From: Mycocentrospora acerina | Taxonomy: Eukaryota > Ascomycota > Dothideomycetes > Pleosporales | Assembly: GCA_022701365.1 (NCBI GenBank) | Contig: JAKUHH010000184.1 | Span: 248,001-312,000, forward strand | DNA length: 64,000 nt | Direction: 5' to 3' | In this document: positions 1 through 11,782 of the stretch, piece by piece | Position numbering within the stretch: the first letter of the stretch is position 1 | Layout: each line of letters starts with the position of its first letter | The notes under the pieces: generated by a model | Told to the model about the DNA's origin: nothing | The model's database searches: none | What the model saw: only the letters and a program-made list of their open reading frames with translations | Made by a program: the position numbers and the translations under genes

Positions 1-1411
1 ATGATTTCGATTCGAGGAGTTGGATGGATTGGTAGAGCTTTAATGAGGCGTTTGAGGAGATGGGAGCAGAAATTAAACTGGGGGGGAAAGGAATTGGATT
101 TGGAGTTGGCTGATGATAGCTTGATAGAGAGACATGTTGGCCGAGTTGCGAAAACGCAACGACTTGATAAATTTCAAAATGAGAGAATCTCTTGGATTTA
201 CCCAAAGGCCATCCCCTTGCCCGTGACTTGCTTGGATACATGTAGCCTTGTTGCACATCCCAGGATTCACAGACGTCATGGCGTCTTGGAAATTTCTCCA
301 TCAAATTTCGTCGAGGATCACTAAACGCCTCCGATGTACTTTGCGTCAAGAAGACATGGAACCAATTGCCCTTGCGGCAGCAATACACAAAGTCATTTCA
401 TTACATCCCTAACCCTGCTGTCTGGAGTGCCGTTAGTATGGTAATGCCCATTCACGTCACGCCGGTTTATGTTCCTGCCACCTTCCGTTTCGGCTATTAT
501 CTTCCCTCAATCTCCAAATGATAAAGTTCCCAGAGACTCCCCTCGGCGACAATAAAAAACGTATAGAATTAAAAATTCGCCGGTGGAAATTTTGCGCGTG
601 TTGCTTGAGAACCCCGCACGCCAGATGGCCCGATTATATAAGAACTACACAAACTCGCTTTCGTCGAGGTCATGGGATATTAAAGCTAGCGAGGATGTCT
701 TTTTTGGGGGGCAAGGGTGGTTCGGTTTAGTATTGAACGTGCGGACAGAGACGAGTCTTGGTTTTTCTTTTTTTGTCGTGCTAAGAGCGTCTACAAGTCC
801 TCTGGGAACCACACAATCTTGCGCTAATTGAGAGAGTCTTTTGATGAGCGGCTCCTTTGGCACATGCGTGAGTGTGTTTCAGCTCTGGAATCCAGCAGAG
901 GAGCGTGGGGGACGCAATTCCCCGCCCGACGGTAGCTTTTGATGAGCGGTACCGTTATTCTGACAGGACCCTGATGCCACAAGCAAAATACGAAATTGGT
1001 CAAGATGATGTAGATGCTCGAGTTGTGCTGGAGAACACTATGTGGTAGAGAGTTTTCGCCATCAATTGTGGGTTTCTAATAGTAACTTACTGGCCGTTGC
1101 AGTTAGTAGTGGGCGCTTGGAGAATTGCTTTCGTGTTTGCATATCTATGCACTGACCAGCACAAGCAAGCTTGGGCCAATCTTTAATTTAGGTCGAGACT
1201 TGCGCCGATGGCTGTGCACCTGACTCGTAGCCTCGCAGCTTGCTTCAAACCCCCTTCGTTCTCGTTGTCACCACGCGTTACTTCTGCCACCTGTTTACTT
1301 ACGTGCCTCGTCTGCCTGTTCACAGCAGCATCTTTACTCGGACATTCTGGAGACATTTGTCTCAGGTTTACCTCAAGCTTTATATTATCCATCTACAAGC
1401 TTACCGCCATC
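1..1411. other. Left-edge stretch without a supported gene
   Basis: An open frame of 107 codons runs on the plus strand from base 1 to 324. It has no recognisable motif, and it could be the 3' end of a gene starting outside the window or a chance frame. A TATATAAG box lies near 635, but no convincing frame follows it. The last part (about 1200-1411) is pyrimidine-rich and is probably promoter and 5' UTR of the gene starting at 1412. Confidence 0.4.
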
Positions 1412-2658
1412 ATGCCTGGAGTTCGTAAGTATAGGCTTCTTTCTTATCTTCTCAGGACAGCTTCACGTTCTGCGCATGAGCATGCGACGACTTATTTGCT
1501 TGTGCCTATTTGAAGCGCCTGCTCAAGCACAATGTCTATCGCTTTTGTATCAAACACATTGTATCCATCACATCACGCCATGTTGCGCGCTTGCATCTCC
1601 ACATCTTCCAGGGATACACATATCTGACAACCATTATTTTACCAGCACTCGACGCGTTCTCGACGATGAAGAAGTCGTTCAAGAGCATGTTCAGCAGCAA
1701 GAAGAAGAGCAAGAAGGAGGAGCCTACGCCAACCGCCACCACCGAAGCGCCTTCGTCGTCCACTACGAAGCCCACCGAGACAACTCCAGCTGCACCTGCG
1801 CCCGCCACCGCGCCCGCGCCCGTCAAGGCCGATGCTAAGCCAGCAGAGTCGAGCACTGCGCCCGAGCCTGTTGCGGCTCCTGCTGCTCCAGCTCCAGTTG
1901 CTGCTCCAGATGCTGCACCTGTTGTAGCTCCAGAGCCAAAGAAGGACGAAGCTGCTGCCTTGACCGAGGTTAAGGAGGCCACGCAAAGTAGGTCAATTTC
2001 TCATTCTCTGTTGGGCTCGTATGAGCATGGAATTGGCGATTGCTGGGACAGTGCAAGGAGAACACAGAAAGTCGTTCTAGACAACGGCAATAACAGGCCT
2101 GTCTTGTCTCACCTTTTTGCCCTTGGCTCTTGGACTTTCGAGGATGTCAGAACTCCCTATTACGAGTTATTTTCTTCAGCTCCCAGAGTCGGTTTGAAAG
2201 TGCCGGCCTATCGTCTCATCACGGACAACCCCATTTCTTTCTCTTTACGAACAATCATGGCAACTTTCATTTCTCTTCTAGAGATAACAATAGGCTAATA
2301 ATTCTTCTCCACAGCCCCCGAGCCAGCCAGTGCCGTTGCGCCTGCCCCACCGACTGCTACGTCAACGCAGACGCCAGCCAGTGAGGCTCCTGAGGTTGTC
2401 GATACCAAGCCTACCGAGACTCCTGCCATTTCTGCGCACCCTCCCAAGATTGACATCCCCGAGCTTCCCTCTAGCACGCCTGCACCTGGCATGAGCGCTA
2501 CCAGCGGACCCATGGGCGAGCCTGACTTCGGTGCTGACCTTAAGCACGAGCTCTCTGCGGTTCCTTCTTCTGCTCCTGTCCCTGCTCCTGCCCCTACGCC
2601 AACTTACGTAGTCCCGGCATCCGCTCTGGTTTCCCCACCTACCCAGTCAACAAATTAG
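1412..2658 (+). CDS. Ala/Pro-rich protein with a basic N-terminus, function unknown
   Basis: The best model has exons 1412..1424, 1646..1987 and 2315..2658 (232 aa). The tiny first exon (Met-Pro-Gly-Val) ends at a consensus GTAAGT donor, joins in frame to an acceptor ending ACCAG, and lies in good start context. The second intron is 327 nt, long for this window. If the mini-exon is wrong, the start is ATG 1666 and the protein is 214 aa. After the start comes a Lys/Ser-rich stretch (KKSFKSMFSSKKKSKK). The rest is a low-complexity Ala-Pro-Thr-Val sequence containing PAPAPVAAP-like runs, with no transmembrane segment or signal peptide. I recognise no enzyme domain. It may be an intrinsically disordered protein. 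Exon 3 keeps the frame and the same composition, which supports the splice. Confidence 0.6.
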
Positions 2659-3606
2659 AGTACCATCACCAGCTTGCCACCAGTAGCATATGCAAACTAC
2701 TGTTGTTGTCGATTATCGAACCCAAAAACATGCAAAAAAAAACATACTGGGGAGAGGGACATTTGGACGTTATTTGCACGTTGTTCCTCGATTTTTATCA
2801 AGGATGCAGCTATTTGGATGCACGCGTTCCTAGTTTTCCTTGCGTCCAGCTTTTCTTTCACTAATACTATACCCCATTGCTGTGTACCTTCAGCGAGCGG
2901 CACGGGCATCTGTTTCAATCATGGAGTGGATCTGGCGTTAGTCTCAATTAAGATCTTTAATCTATCAACCCGCTCGTCGAAATTTGTCCCTCTGATTGAC
3001 AAGGTCTCCTGTGACATTGAATGGAGTGTTAATCTGTTAACAATTATGATTGTGATGCCATGCCTCTGCCAACCACCGCCTATGATTCATACGTAGTGGG
3101 CCGAGCATGCAATTACCGGGAGATGATTCATTAGCGCACTTTCATCATGTCTGTGTACCATTCCCCTGTTGTCATCGTGTGAAAGGGTGTTGGTCGCATC
3201 CACTATGTCATGTTGCAATAGTCAGCCAATACTACGATGAGCTGTTTCTTTCTCCAATCCCAAACAAACATACTTGAAGTAACTAGAAAATGAATTACTG
3301 CGAAGCTTTAACAAGATCTGAGTAATACATTGTACATATGGGGGCAGTCTCCCTAGCGCAGCACTGGCGGGGTAGGCGCGATCCACGCCCCACCACTCCA
3401 TCCACGAATTGTCAACGTCATATTTGAATCGCCATCTTTAAATTTCTCGACTGACCACCCGCCCTCCAAACACCCTCACTCCTGTACTGACACCCTGGCT
3501 GTGAAGCTCTCGCCGCCAAACGCCGTTCGTTTTCGACTGTCGTTCAGTGCAACAAAAGTCTGCGACTCACCTTAAAACTCCCTAGAACCCGAAACGCAGC
3601 GAAGCC
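2659..3606. other. Intergenic region upstream of HBS1
   Basis: No coding frame with family features is visible. The first part should hold the 3' UTR of the gene at 1412-2658 and the last part the HBS1 promoter. An AT-rich TTTAAATTT element occurs near 3437. A 140-codon frame from 2674 is Cys/Ile/Phe-rich with no family signature and is treated as chance. Confidence 0.5.
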
Positions 3607-6280
3607 ATGCCGCCAAAAAGTGGTATCCAACGCGCCAAAAATGTTGATTACGACGACGATTTTTACGACGAAGACGAATACTTTGAAGAGGAGGACGAGA
3701 CGGTAGCTGCGGAGGATAAGGAGGAGCTACGCGTAGGCACAATTCGAGTGCGTGAAGCGCTTGGAGAGTTTGAGGCAGGCGTAAGCGATACGCAGATACA
3801 AGAGGCGCTATGGCATTACTACTATGATGTTGGAAAGAGCGTGACATATCTCAAGAACAAGCTTGGTGGGGCAGCGCCAAAGCAAGAGCAGAAGAAGGAG
3901 AAGGTCGTATCGAAGTTTGAGCAGGCCGCAAGTGTGGCGGAGAAGAAGGCACCAACGACAAATACTGCTGGTAAGCAATCTATCATGAATTCTAGACGTG
4001 TGGAAGAGTCAGCGTATCCTGTCGCCGCCCCGATCTGGCCGATACAGTCAACTCGAAAGTTTGAACATAGCGCAGCTTATCTGTACCTCTGGAAGGACAT
4101 ACGTTGGGGTGAGATTCCGCACGGTCGAGAGGCTGGCCTTATCACCGTCATCCCTCCTGCCTACAAGAGCCATACGAACTACAGGGAGGGATTGCTAGGC
4201 GGCTCTTCAAAGCTCGCTGCGCTCGCTGCAAAGCGTCGAAAAGAAAGAGAAGAGGCACAGGCAGCGACAAACACAACCGCAGATGGCAAAGCTGACGAGG
4301 CTGTTGCTATGCTCGATAAACTCAGTGTCAAGAGCAAAGAGAAAGACGCATCAACTCTACAAAGTAGCAGCCAGGAGGCGGGGCGTCCGTCTCGCGTATC
4401 TAGATACCCGGTTCGAAGACGCTCGCCCTCTCACACGCCAGAGCCAGAGTTACCTCAGCAAGAGGATCAAGACATTGTCGAAGCATCTCAGCTGGCTGTC
4501 AGCATTGAGTTTGCAGCTGCCCGTGCGACGCCTTCCATGTTTGCATCTATTCTGTGTGGTCCCAACAAACCTGTCGCACCACCGACCCAAAAGGACTTTC
4601 AGGTCTTTCCCACACCTCATACTAGCTTGAAGGAATTCCAAGATCTGAAGCCTTTCGATGGGCCTAGCCCTGACGATATCGTACGAGCAGCGCAGGCGAA
4701 GAAGGGTGCAGGTGCTGGGCGACGCTGACTTACCTACACGGACCCTCAGGGGACATTTATCTAAAGCATACAGGAACTACACCAAAGCACAAGAAAACAA
4801 CTACCAACCATGCGGAGAGATTGGCCGCCTCCGTAGAAAAGATGACTGTGGAAGAGCCTAAGATCAAGAGCAAGAACCTGAATGTTGCGAATGAGTATGA
4901 AAAGAGTGGCATGAAGCGGATGGCCAATTTTGTTGTAGTTGGTAAGTGGTCTCGGATCAAAATGGCTTGTTAAGACTTCTCAGATATCCAAAGAGTAACG
5001 AGGAGTTTGTTCGAGCCATTCAGTCTCATTGCTGTTTTGATCCAACTTTACTGACTGATCAAGGTCACGTTGACCATGGCAAAAGTACGCTAATGGGAGG
5101 TCTTCTCCGGGATCTCAAAGTCATTGATCAACGGGCTATCGACAAACTACAGAAGGAGGCCGAAACAATCGGGAAGTCATCTTTCGCCCTTGCCTGGGTA
5201 ATGGATGAGACGAGTGAAGAGCGCAGCCGCGGCGTAACAGTCGACATTGCCACCCACTACTTCGAAACAGACAAGACGCAATTTACGATACTCGACGCGC
5301 CTGGGCACAAGGACTTCATACCGAACATGATATCGGGATCCTCGCAAGCCGATTTTCCTGTTCTTGTTATCGATGCTAGCACCAACAGCTTCGAGTCGGG
5401 TTTGAAAGGCCAAACGAAAGAACATATTCTTATCGCCCGTAGCATGGGCATGCAGCACATCATTGTGGCCGTCAACAAGATGGACACAATAGCATGGTCG
5501 AAACAGCGCTTTGATGAAATCAAAAAACGCATGACTGCTTTCCTGACTGAGGCAAGTTTCGCCGAGAAACGCATCACGTTCATTCCTCTAGCCGGCCTCA
5601 CAGGCGACAATGTCACTAAGAGAGTCGATCATTCTGGCGCAGACTGGTATACAGGCGAAACTCTCCTCGAAGCCTTGGAGCGGATTGAACTTCCACCCCG
5701 TGATCTCACGAAACCCCTCCGTCTCTCAGTCGCAGATGTATTCAAGGGCGACCTGCGCTCTCCGCTCAGCATATCTGGCCGCATCGATGGTGGCACCCTC
5801 CAAGTTGGGGATGTGATCCTTGCGCTCCCCGCCAACGAAACCGCAGTAGTAAAGGCTATTGAAGTACGCGACTGCCCCGTCGATTATGCCGTCTGTGGCC
5901 AGATCCCGACCCTCCACCTCTCCGATATCGACCCCGTACACCTACGCAAAGGAGATATGGTTTGCCCACCGCACGCTCCTGTGAAGCTAGTCAAGGCTTT
6001 CTCGAGCAAGTTGCTCGCATTTGAACATGTACTACCCATGCCTGTCGAGGTATTTAGAAGCACATTGAATAGTCCTGGTGGCATTAGGACGCTCAGCGCA
6101 AAGCTCAACAAGTTCACTGGTGAGGTTGTGAAGAAGAGGCCTAGAATTGTGAAGCCAGGCGAGGTGGCGAGAGTAGTGGTGCAACTGGAGAGGGAATTAC
6201 CGATAGAGGAGGGCATGAGAGTTGTTATCAGGGAAAGAGGGAGGACAATTGGAGCCGGGTTGATGGAAAATGTTGCATGA
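3607..6280 (+). CDS. HBS1: Ribosome-rescue translational GTPase Hbs1
   Basis: Hbs1 is an eRF3/EF-1A-like GTPase that acts with Dom34/Pelota to split stalled ribosomes in no-go and non-stop decay. Exons are 3607..3970, 4076..4705, 4774..4941 and 5064..6280, giving 792 aa, a usual length for filamentous fungi. The acidic N-terminus leads into the Hbs1 N-terminal helical motif (residues about 45-85). The G domain starts at residue 388 with G1 GHVDHGKST, then G3 DAPGHKDF and G4 NKMD. G2 lies in the ERSRGVTVD stretch, and domains II and III follow. Intron 3 interrupts the Gly codon just before HVDHGK. Intron 1 (105 nt) is a multiple of three and open, so its use is less certain. The donor of intron 2 could be 4706 or 4712, both in phase. 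An ordinary housekeeping gene. Confidence 0.93.
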
Positions 6281-6479
6281 ATGGATTTTTGTAATTTCGT
6301 GTTGAATATGGTTTTGTAGTCTCGCTATATATATATGGATCAAGAAGGGTGATAGAATACACATTGAATTTTCATATCATGCGTTCATTTGCTACTCGAA
6401 CATTTCGCGTTCTGCTCGTTATACGCAACTTTTTTTCTCAACAGCAAAATCGTACAACTATTTTCCTTAATACACTCCT

Positions 6480-8292
6480 TCATTCAGCCCTCTCCCGTTC
6501 TTTCTGATCCTCCTCAACGCCCACTTCACCCCCCTTCCTCAACGGTGCCGCATCCGGCGCCAGACTACCTACCCGTCCTCTCTCCCTCAACGCCATCATA
6601 CTCTCCTCACTCAGCGGCGCGTGTGGCACTGACTTCGCCCAAGCCGCTTTCGCCGGATCGCCTGGCGGCGTGGCCATCGGCGGGTTAGCCTCAGTCGGCA
6701 CAGAGGCAGAATGTCTCGGGGGCACGGGTGTTCTGGCCACAGCCCAGGGGGCTGAAATCGACTGGTCGATGCCACCGCCGGGTATGGAGGGGACAGAGGG
6801 GGTGATTCGTCCAGTGGCCCAGGGCGCACTTGTGGCTGGCATGCCGCCGGTACGGTCTACGGCGGGACTTCGAAGAGGGGGCTGGGTGTGACGGTCTAGA
6901 CGGCCTGGTTGGCGGGTCGAAGGAGGGGGGAGGGAGGGGCCGTTGCGCGCGCTGTTGGCCCAGGGGGCGGAGGTGGATGGCATGCCGCTTGACATGCCGG
7001 CCATAGGGTCGCGTAGAGCCGGTTGGGGCCGTGCAGTTGGGGCCGTGGACGAGGGAGTTGAGGCCTTTGGTTGGCTAGATGTGTGGACGCTGGCTTGGAT
7101 TGCTTGGGCGGATGGGTCGGGGGTCCAGGAGAAGAGGGAGCCAAAGGGGAAGTGTTGGACTACGGGAAATTTGGAAAGAACTTCGACATTGTACATTTTT
7201 ATCATGCCCTATGTTGTGTCAGTAGGACTTCAACGTTTATTATGTCATAAAATCTATTGTGTAAGATTGAGAAGGTAGAGGCAGCCATACCTTGTTGATC
7301 TTTGCCCAGCCTGCCTTGACTCCTGAGATGTCGTACAAGATGGGGCTGTGTTCCCAGAATGGACCTTTCTTGACATCGTAGATAAAGCCAATGGCACTGA
7401 AATACATGTTTCTCGTTCTCTCGCGCTCTACGGCGTTTCTCTTGGCGACATCTGCTGGATTCGGTGCGTCTGGCAGAGAACCCTCGGTTGTGACGCCTGC
7501 AGGAGTGAATATGGGTGGCGAGAATTGCGCACTTCCGAATATGTATGACAGAAAGAAATGATCATCCAGACCCCATACTCCGTGCGATCCAGCAGGCTCG
7601 AGAGTATAGGTGAGAATTAGACGACGAATGAGAGCGAGGTAGGGTTCAATGACACCCAGAACAATGCCACGCTCTTGAGACCCATCTTCCGACTTCGGAA
7701 AAGCACCAAGCTTCCACAAGCACCCTAGAAAAGCAAGGAAAGAGAGTTCGTGACCAGTGCCGTAGTCAAGACGCTGGGAACTGCCAAAACTGCCCAGCAG
7801 ATAGGCCTCCAGCTCGCTCTTTGCCGAGACATCAGATATTGTCCGGAAAGCCAAGACTTCGAGGGGCAAATACTGATCCAAAAGGTCTGATACTCGCTCC
7901 CGCACAATTTCATACCAAGTTCTGAAGCTGACATTGCCAAAGCGCCTTGGTCCTGTATCTGGTGGAGCTTCATTGACTACTGCGGCGAGCTTGTCGAGTA
8001 GCTTGGCAAGGTTTTGTACGACGGGTGGATGCGGTACGTCTGGGTCTTGCAATGTCCACTCTTTTACAGTTTCAATCTGAATTCCTCGTTCTTCGCTGAC
8101 GGTTCTCCGTGGAATCATGGAGGTGTTCAGCTGGAATATGAAAGTCATGATGTCTGCGTACGCTTTGCTGGCGAGGAAGAAGGTGACATCATCGCCGTCG
8201 TTGATGCGCTTGATTGGCGCAGCGAACTCATGGCTAGTGTTTGGGTCGAGGACGGTAAGTGTAGGATGCACTGGTACCAGGTGAGGAGTCAT
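6480..8292 (-). CDS. RRD1: PP2A activator / peptidyl-prolyl isomerase (PTPA family, Rrd1-type)
   Basis: PTPA proteins fold the PP2A catalytic subunit into its active, metal-loaded form and have prolyl-isomerase activity. Exons on the minus strand are 8292..7291 and 7208..6480 (576 aa). The splice (donor GTATGG, acceptor ACATAG) is in phase 0 and joins AKINK to GMIKMY within the conserved C-terminal part. The PTPA core covers roughly residues 25-362. Typical blocks are KRINDGDDV, FGNVSFRTWY, YLLGSFGSSQRLDYGTGHELSF, GVWGLDDHFFLSYIFGSAQ and EVLSKFPVVQHFPFGSLFSW. The remaining 210 residues are a Ser/Pro/Ala-rich disordered tail, common in filamentous ascomycetes. The frame stays open upstream to 8427 but has no other ATG, so 8292 is chosen. 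It is divergent from the gene at 8489, with 196 nt between starts. Confidence 0.92.
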
Positions 8293-8488
8293 GTTGTGAA
8301 GTGTTGCAGATCTGGGATGGTTTTGGACTGGTGAATATACCGTGGGGGCATGTGACGGCGTGTTGGCGCGTCTGAGAGGCGCGACTTCTTTCGACTTCGC
8401 GACCAGACCAGGGTAGCTCCACCCCACATTGCATCGTCATTTGTACGCGCAACACGCTCGCTTGGTGTTTGCGTGTGAGCTCACCGAT

Positions 8489-10970
8489 ATGGCGCGACTT
8501 CACGAATGTATGTGTAGATGTTCTCTGCTACGCGCTGGCCTAGAGCTGGCTGGCTGGCACCTCCTGAATACGCGCGGCTATGTTGTGATCTCTCTGCAAC
8601 TGTGACTAACAGCTACCCATCAGCCCCCTCCCAGCCGGCAGCCTCCCCCGAATCAGCGACGCAAGAATTGCACGCAGAATCCCTCGCGTCACAAGTACCA
8701 GCTTCACCACCATCGTTGTCCTCAGCCGCTCACGGTGCCTCGCTCCTCAATGCCGCTCGGTTCAGCAAGCCCAGCAACGTGACACGTGCAGCAAAGGGGA
8801 AGCTCCCACGGCCATCCCTCAAGTTCGGAACCAAGGCCAAAAAGCCAGTGAACCGCGCAAACCCATATGACATACCAGACAGCCCAGTAAAGGGGAGCTT
8901 CCAGCTGCCAGAGAAAGTGAATCCGGCACCACTCAAGGTCCGGGGGAGAGCCAAGAAGACCAGAGAGGATCTTGAAAATCACTCTCAAGCCTTATCTAAG
9001 CTGCAAGAACCCCACCATGAACTTGCTACTTACGCTGGCGACGAACATGAACAACAGAGATCCACTCCTCCGCCTGCATTAGCTGAGAATACGGACTCTG
9101 ACGTCCACGTGGAAGAACATCCAATAGACGGTAGAAAAAGGGCTCTTGAAGATGAAGTTGAATCAAGAGACCGTACATCCAAATCCCCAAGGCTACGAGA
9201 GCTTGATGCGACTGTATTCTCGAATCACCAAAAGGCTTTCTCTAGTCCTCTAACACAACCCCATGTTAGCAGGCCAAGCAGAAGAAGCCACCCTGAAGTC
9301 CATATACCACTAAGAGAGACTAGAGTTCATGTTCCACCCGCGAACGTTGGTGCATCAGACGAACACTCTAATAGTAGTCACCACAAAGACGGCGGAAACC
9401 AGAACAAGTCAAAAAATCCAAGTACTCGAGTTTCTGGATCGATCTCAGGCCCTGCTCGGTCTACAAGAAGTAGTCAGGGTAAAGACACTTCGGTTTCTAC
9501 ACCCTATGAAGACAGCGTGCAAGAAACGATCGATCACACAGCCGTGCCGGTTGACGGCGACAATAGCAATGATATTGACGCTGATGAGATTTTCGAGATT
9601 CAACAAGAACTAGAAGGGGACAAGCAAAATGGGAAAATTGCAAGGTCAAGACGCGCGCCTATATCCACCTCAGGTCCGTCAGCGTCTTCGAAGCACAAAA
9701 AAACAAAACATACATCGGCACCGAAAGCGCTCATAAGGGCATCTCAGCGAGTGGCAAAGAATATCGAACAACCAAATAATCACGATGCATACGATACGGA
9801 GCAGGGTTCAGCTAGTAAGGAGTATGAGGGGAATGATGCTGAAGAAGCAGCTGAACTTGAAGAAGACGCTAATCTTACCGACCTCGACCGGGTCTTCATG
9901 TTCCTCGATGCTGAGGAACGCCCGGGTCAATGCGAAACAAAGCTTGGGACACAGATTAAACATGTATGCGACAGGGCATGCTCCTTGATCAGTGAAGAGA
10001 ACGACTTGATTGATGTAGTTGTTGAGAACGGTAACGACATTCGAGCAATGCTTGGAAAGATCGACAGCATAGGGGAGAACAACCAAGTGGCATTCAAGTC
10101 AGATGCCTATTCATATTTGTTCCGAGCTCTCACTTTGCATTTCGAGGCGGCATATGGATATCTTAGCAAACTCTACGATGAGGTTACAGAATCCCTGCCA
10201 GCCATACGAATTCTCTATTCGCTTGTAGACGACATTTTGACTTTCAAAGACTGGCTGGCCTCGTGGAATGCACCAGTTCCACAACATCAAAAAGGTGACA
10301 GGCTCATCAGGGATGTTCAGACAAAACTCATTGCACCTCTTCGTAAAATGAGAGAGGTTTTTCGCTTGCGAATGAGGGTTCTTGAAACTGCAGAGAAAAG
10401 ACTTCAGATTCGCTCAGAGTTGGAGCACCAGCGGGATGAGGAACTAGCAAGGCAAGACTACCTTGCTGCAAGGAAAGAGAGACGCAAGCGCTGGCAGGAT
10501 CTTCATATCGCCCGAATGCAGTGTGAGCCAGACCTCTACAAGAGACGAAAACTCTTTTTCGTCGAGCTCGATGATTCAGAGATTGATGCAAATGGCGAGA
10601 AGTTTGAGCGCATCCCGCTCTTCAAGGATCGTGTTACACCACGCGTTTCTTTGTTGGCCCCGGAACGAGAATGGGCGGATGAGCAGACAGCTATTTTGAT
10701 AGGGGGACTGGAGAAGTTTGCAGGTATGTTCCACTTAATTATGAGCTTACTCTCTCATGGAATCTGACGAGTTCACTAGGTCCCCGTGTCTTTGAGAAAT
10801 TGTTCCACACACATTGTCGCCCTGACGGCATGCTACGCGACTTTACCGTCACAGATATCACTGCAAAAGCAGCTTGGGTAAGGTCTGCTTATCTCAAGCT
10901 CCACCAAGAACAACAACACAAAGGCTGGGAAGTGCCAGGCTGGGTGAAACAAATTCCTATACTACCATGA
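8489..10970 (+). CDS. Disordered nuclear-type protein with coiled coil and Myb/SANT-like C-terminus
   Basis: My model has exons 8489..8507, 8624..10723 and 10780..10970 (769 aa). Intron 1 has a strong GTATGT donor, a TGACTAAC branch site and a CAG about 20 nt further on. The alternative is an unspliced start at 8518. Residues 1 to about 440 are disordered, rich in Ser, Lys and acidic residues, with basic clusters (for example KKTRED and KHKKTKH) that fit nuclear targeting. A helical part follows, with a highly charged coiled coil at about 590-635. At about 689-745 a Trp- and Glu/Gln-led helical segment (EWADEQTAIL...) resembles a Myb/SANT repeat, and intron 2 splits it. I do not recognise an ortholog. 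A chromatin or kinetochore role is only a guess from composition. Confidence 0.75.
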
Positions 10971-11782
10971 GTTTAATTGCGTTTTTTTTCTCACAAAAAA
11001 CCAATGCAATGTCGGCATATATTCTTTCATCACCATCTCATACTGTTGCTATTGTAGCTGCGTGTCTTTGCTATTTGATATCATTTCTTTTCTACATTTT
11101 GCATAACTACTCACCTACAAAGACTTAGGCGATGACGGGTACCCACTTTGCAACCTTTTGTTTTGTATTTAAAAATGCATTGAGATTTGGGTATAACTCG
11201 ATATTAGAACTTTGGCTTGAAAAGTTTTCATTTTCGCTTCCGAGTTCTATTTGATTTGTTTTGAAAATATCCAACCTTTTCGTAGTAAAAATTAACAACA
11301 AGCTGATCAAATAAACTATTCAGGCATAAGCCTGTCATTCGAGCAAAAACAGCCATCTTTATATCTACAACCACTCTACGTCTCTTCATGTCTAAATACT
11401 CATGTCTTGGGTTTCTCGATGCAAAATCTCTTCTCACTTACTTCTTAGACTCACATTTTCATTAGGTATCCTTCTTCGCCAAGACACAACAACCATGGTT
11501 GTGAATTTCCCATGAATAATTACTGAAATTATGAAAAAATATACAAACTCAGTACATCTGCTTCCACAAAATCATTCCCTCATCAAATTCCTTCGAGGTT
11601 CTCCTAAAAACACATACATTCACCTTCACTCACACTGCACCCTATGTAAGCAGAACAACCCCATTCAACACTTCCATCTCAACTACACTTCCCACATCTA
11701 ACCATGCACAAGAAAAAAATTTCTCACGACTAACGTCCCCTTCTTCCACAAAATATCTTGACACTACTTCAAGCCACCAACC
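10971..11782. other. AT-rich intergenic region
   Basis: It holds the 3' UTR of the preceding gene and the promoter of the gene at 11783. A 53-codon frame with one hydrophobic stretch starts at an ATG overlapping the upstream stop codon. It looks like 3' UTR rather than a gene. The last 250 bases are C/A-rich, as is common ahead of fungal starts. Confidence 0.5.

Noticed and set aside
1..324. An open frame from the first base, 107 codons
   Set aside because: There is no motif, and the frame could be the tail of an outside gene. It cannot be judged from this window.
10967..11128. A 53-codon frame with a hydrophobic stretch that overlaps the stop of the preceding gene
   Set aside because: Most likely 3' UTR. 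Fungal nuclear genes are not translated by stop-start coupling in this way.
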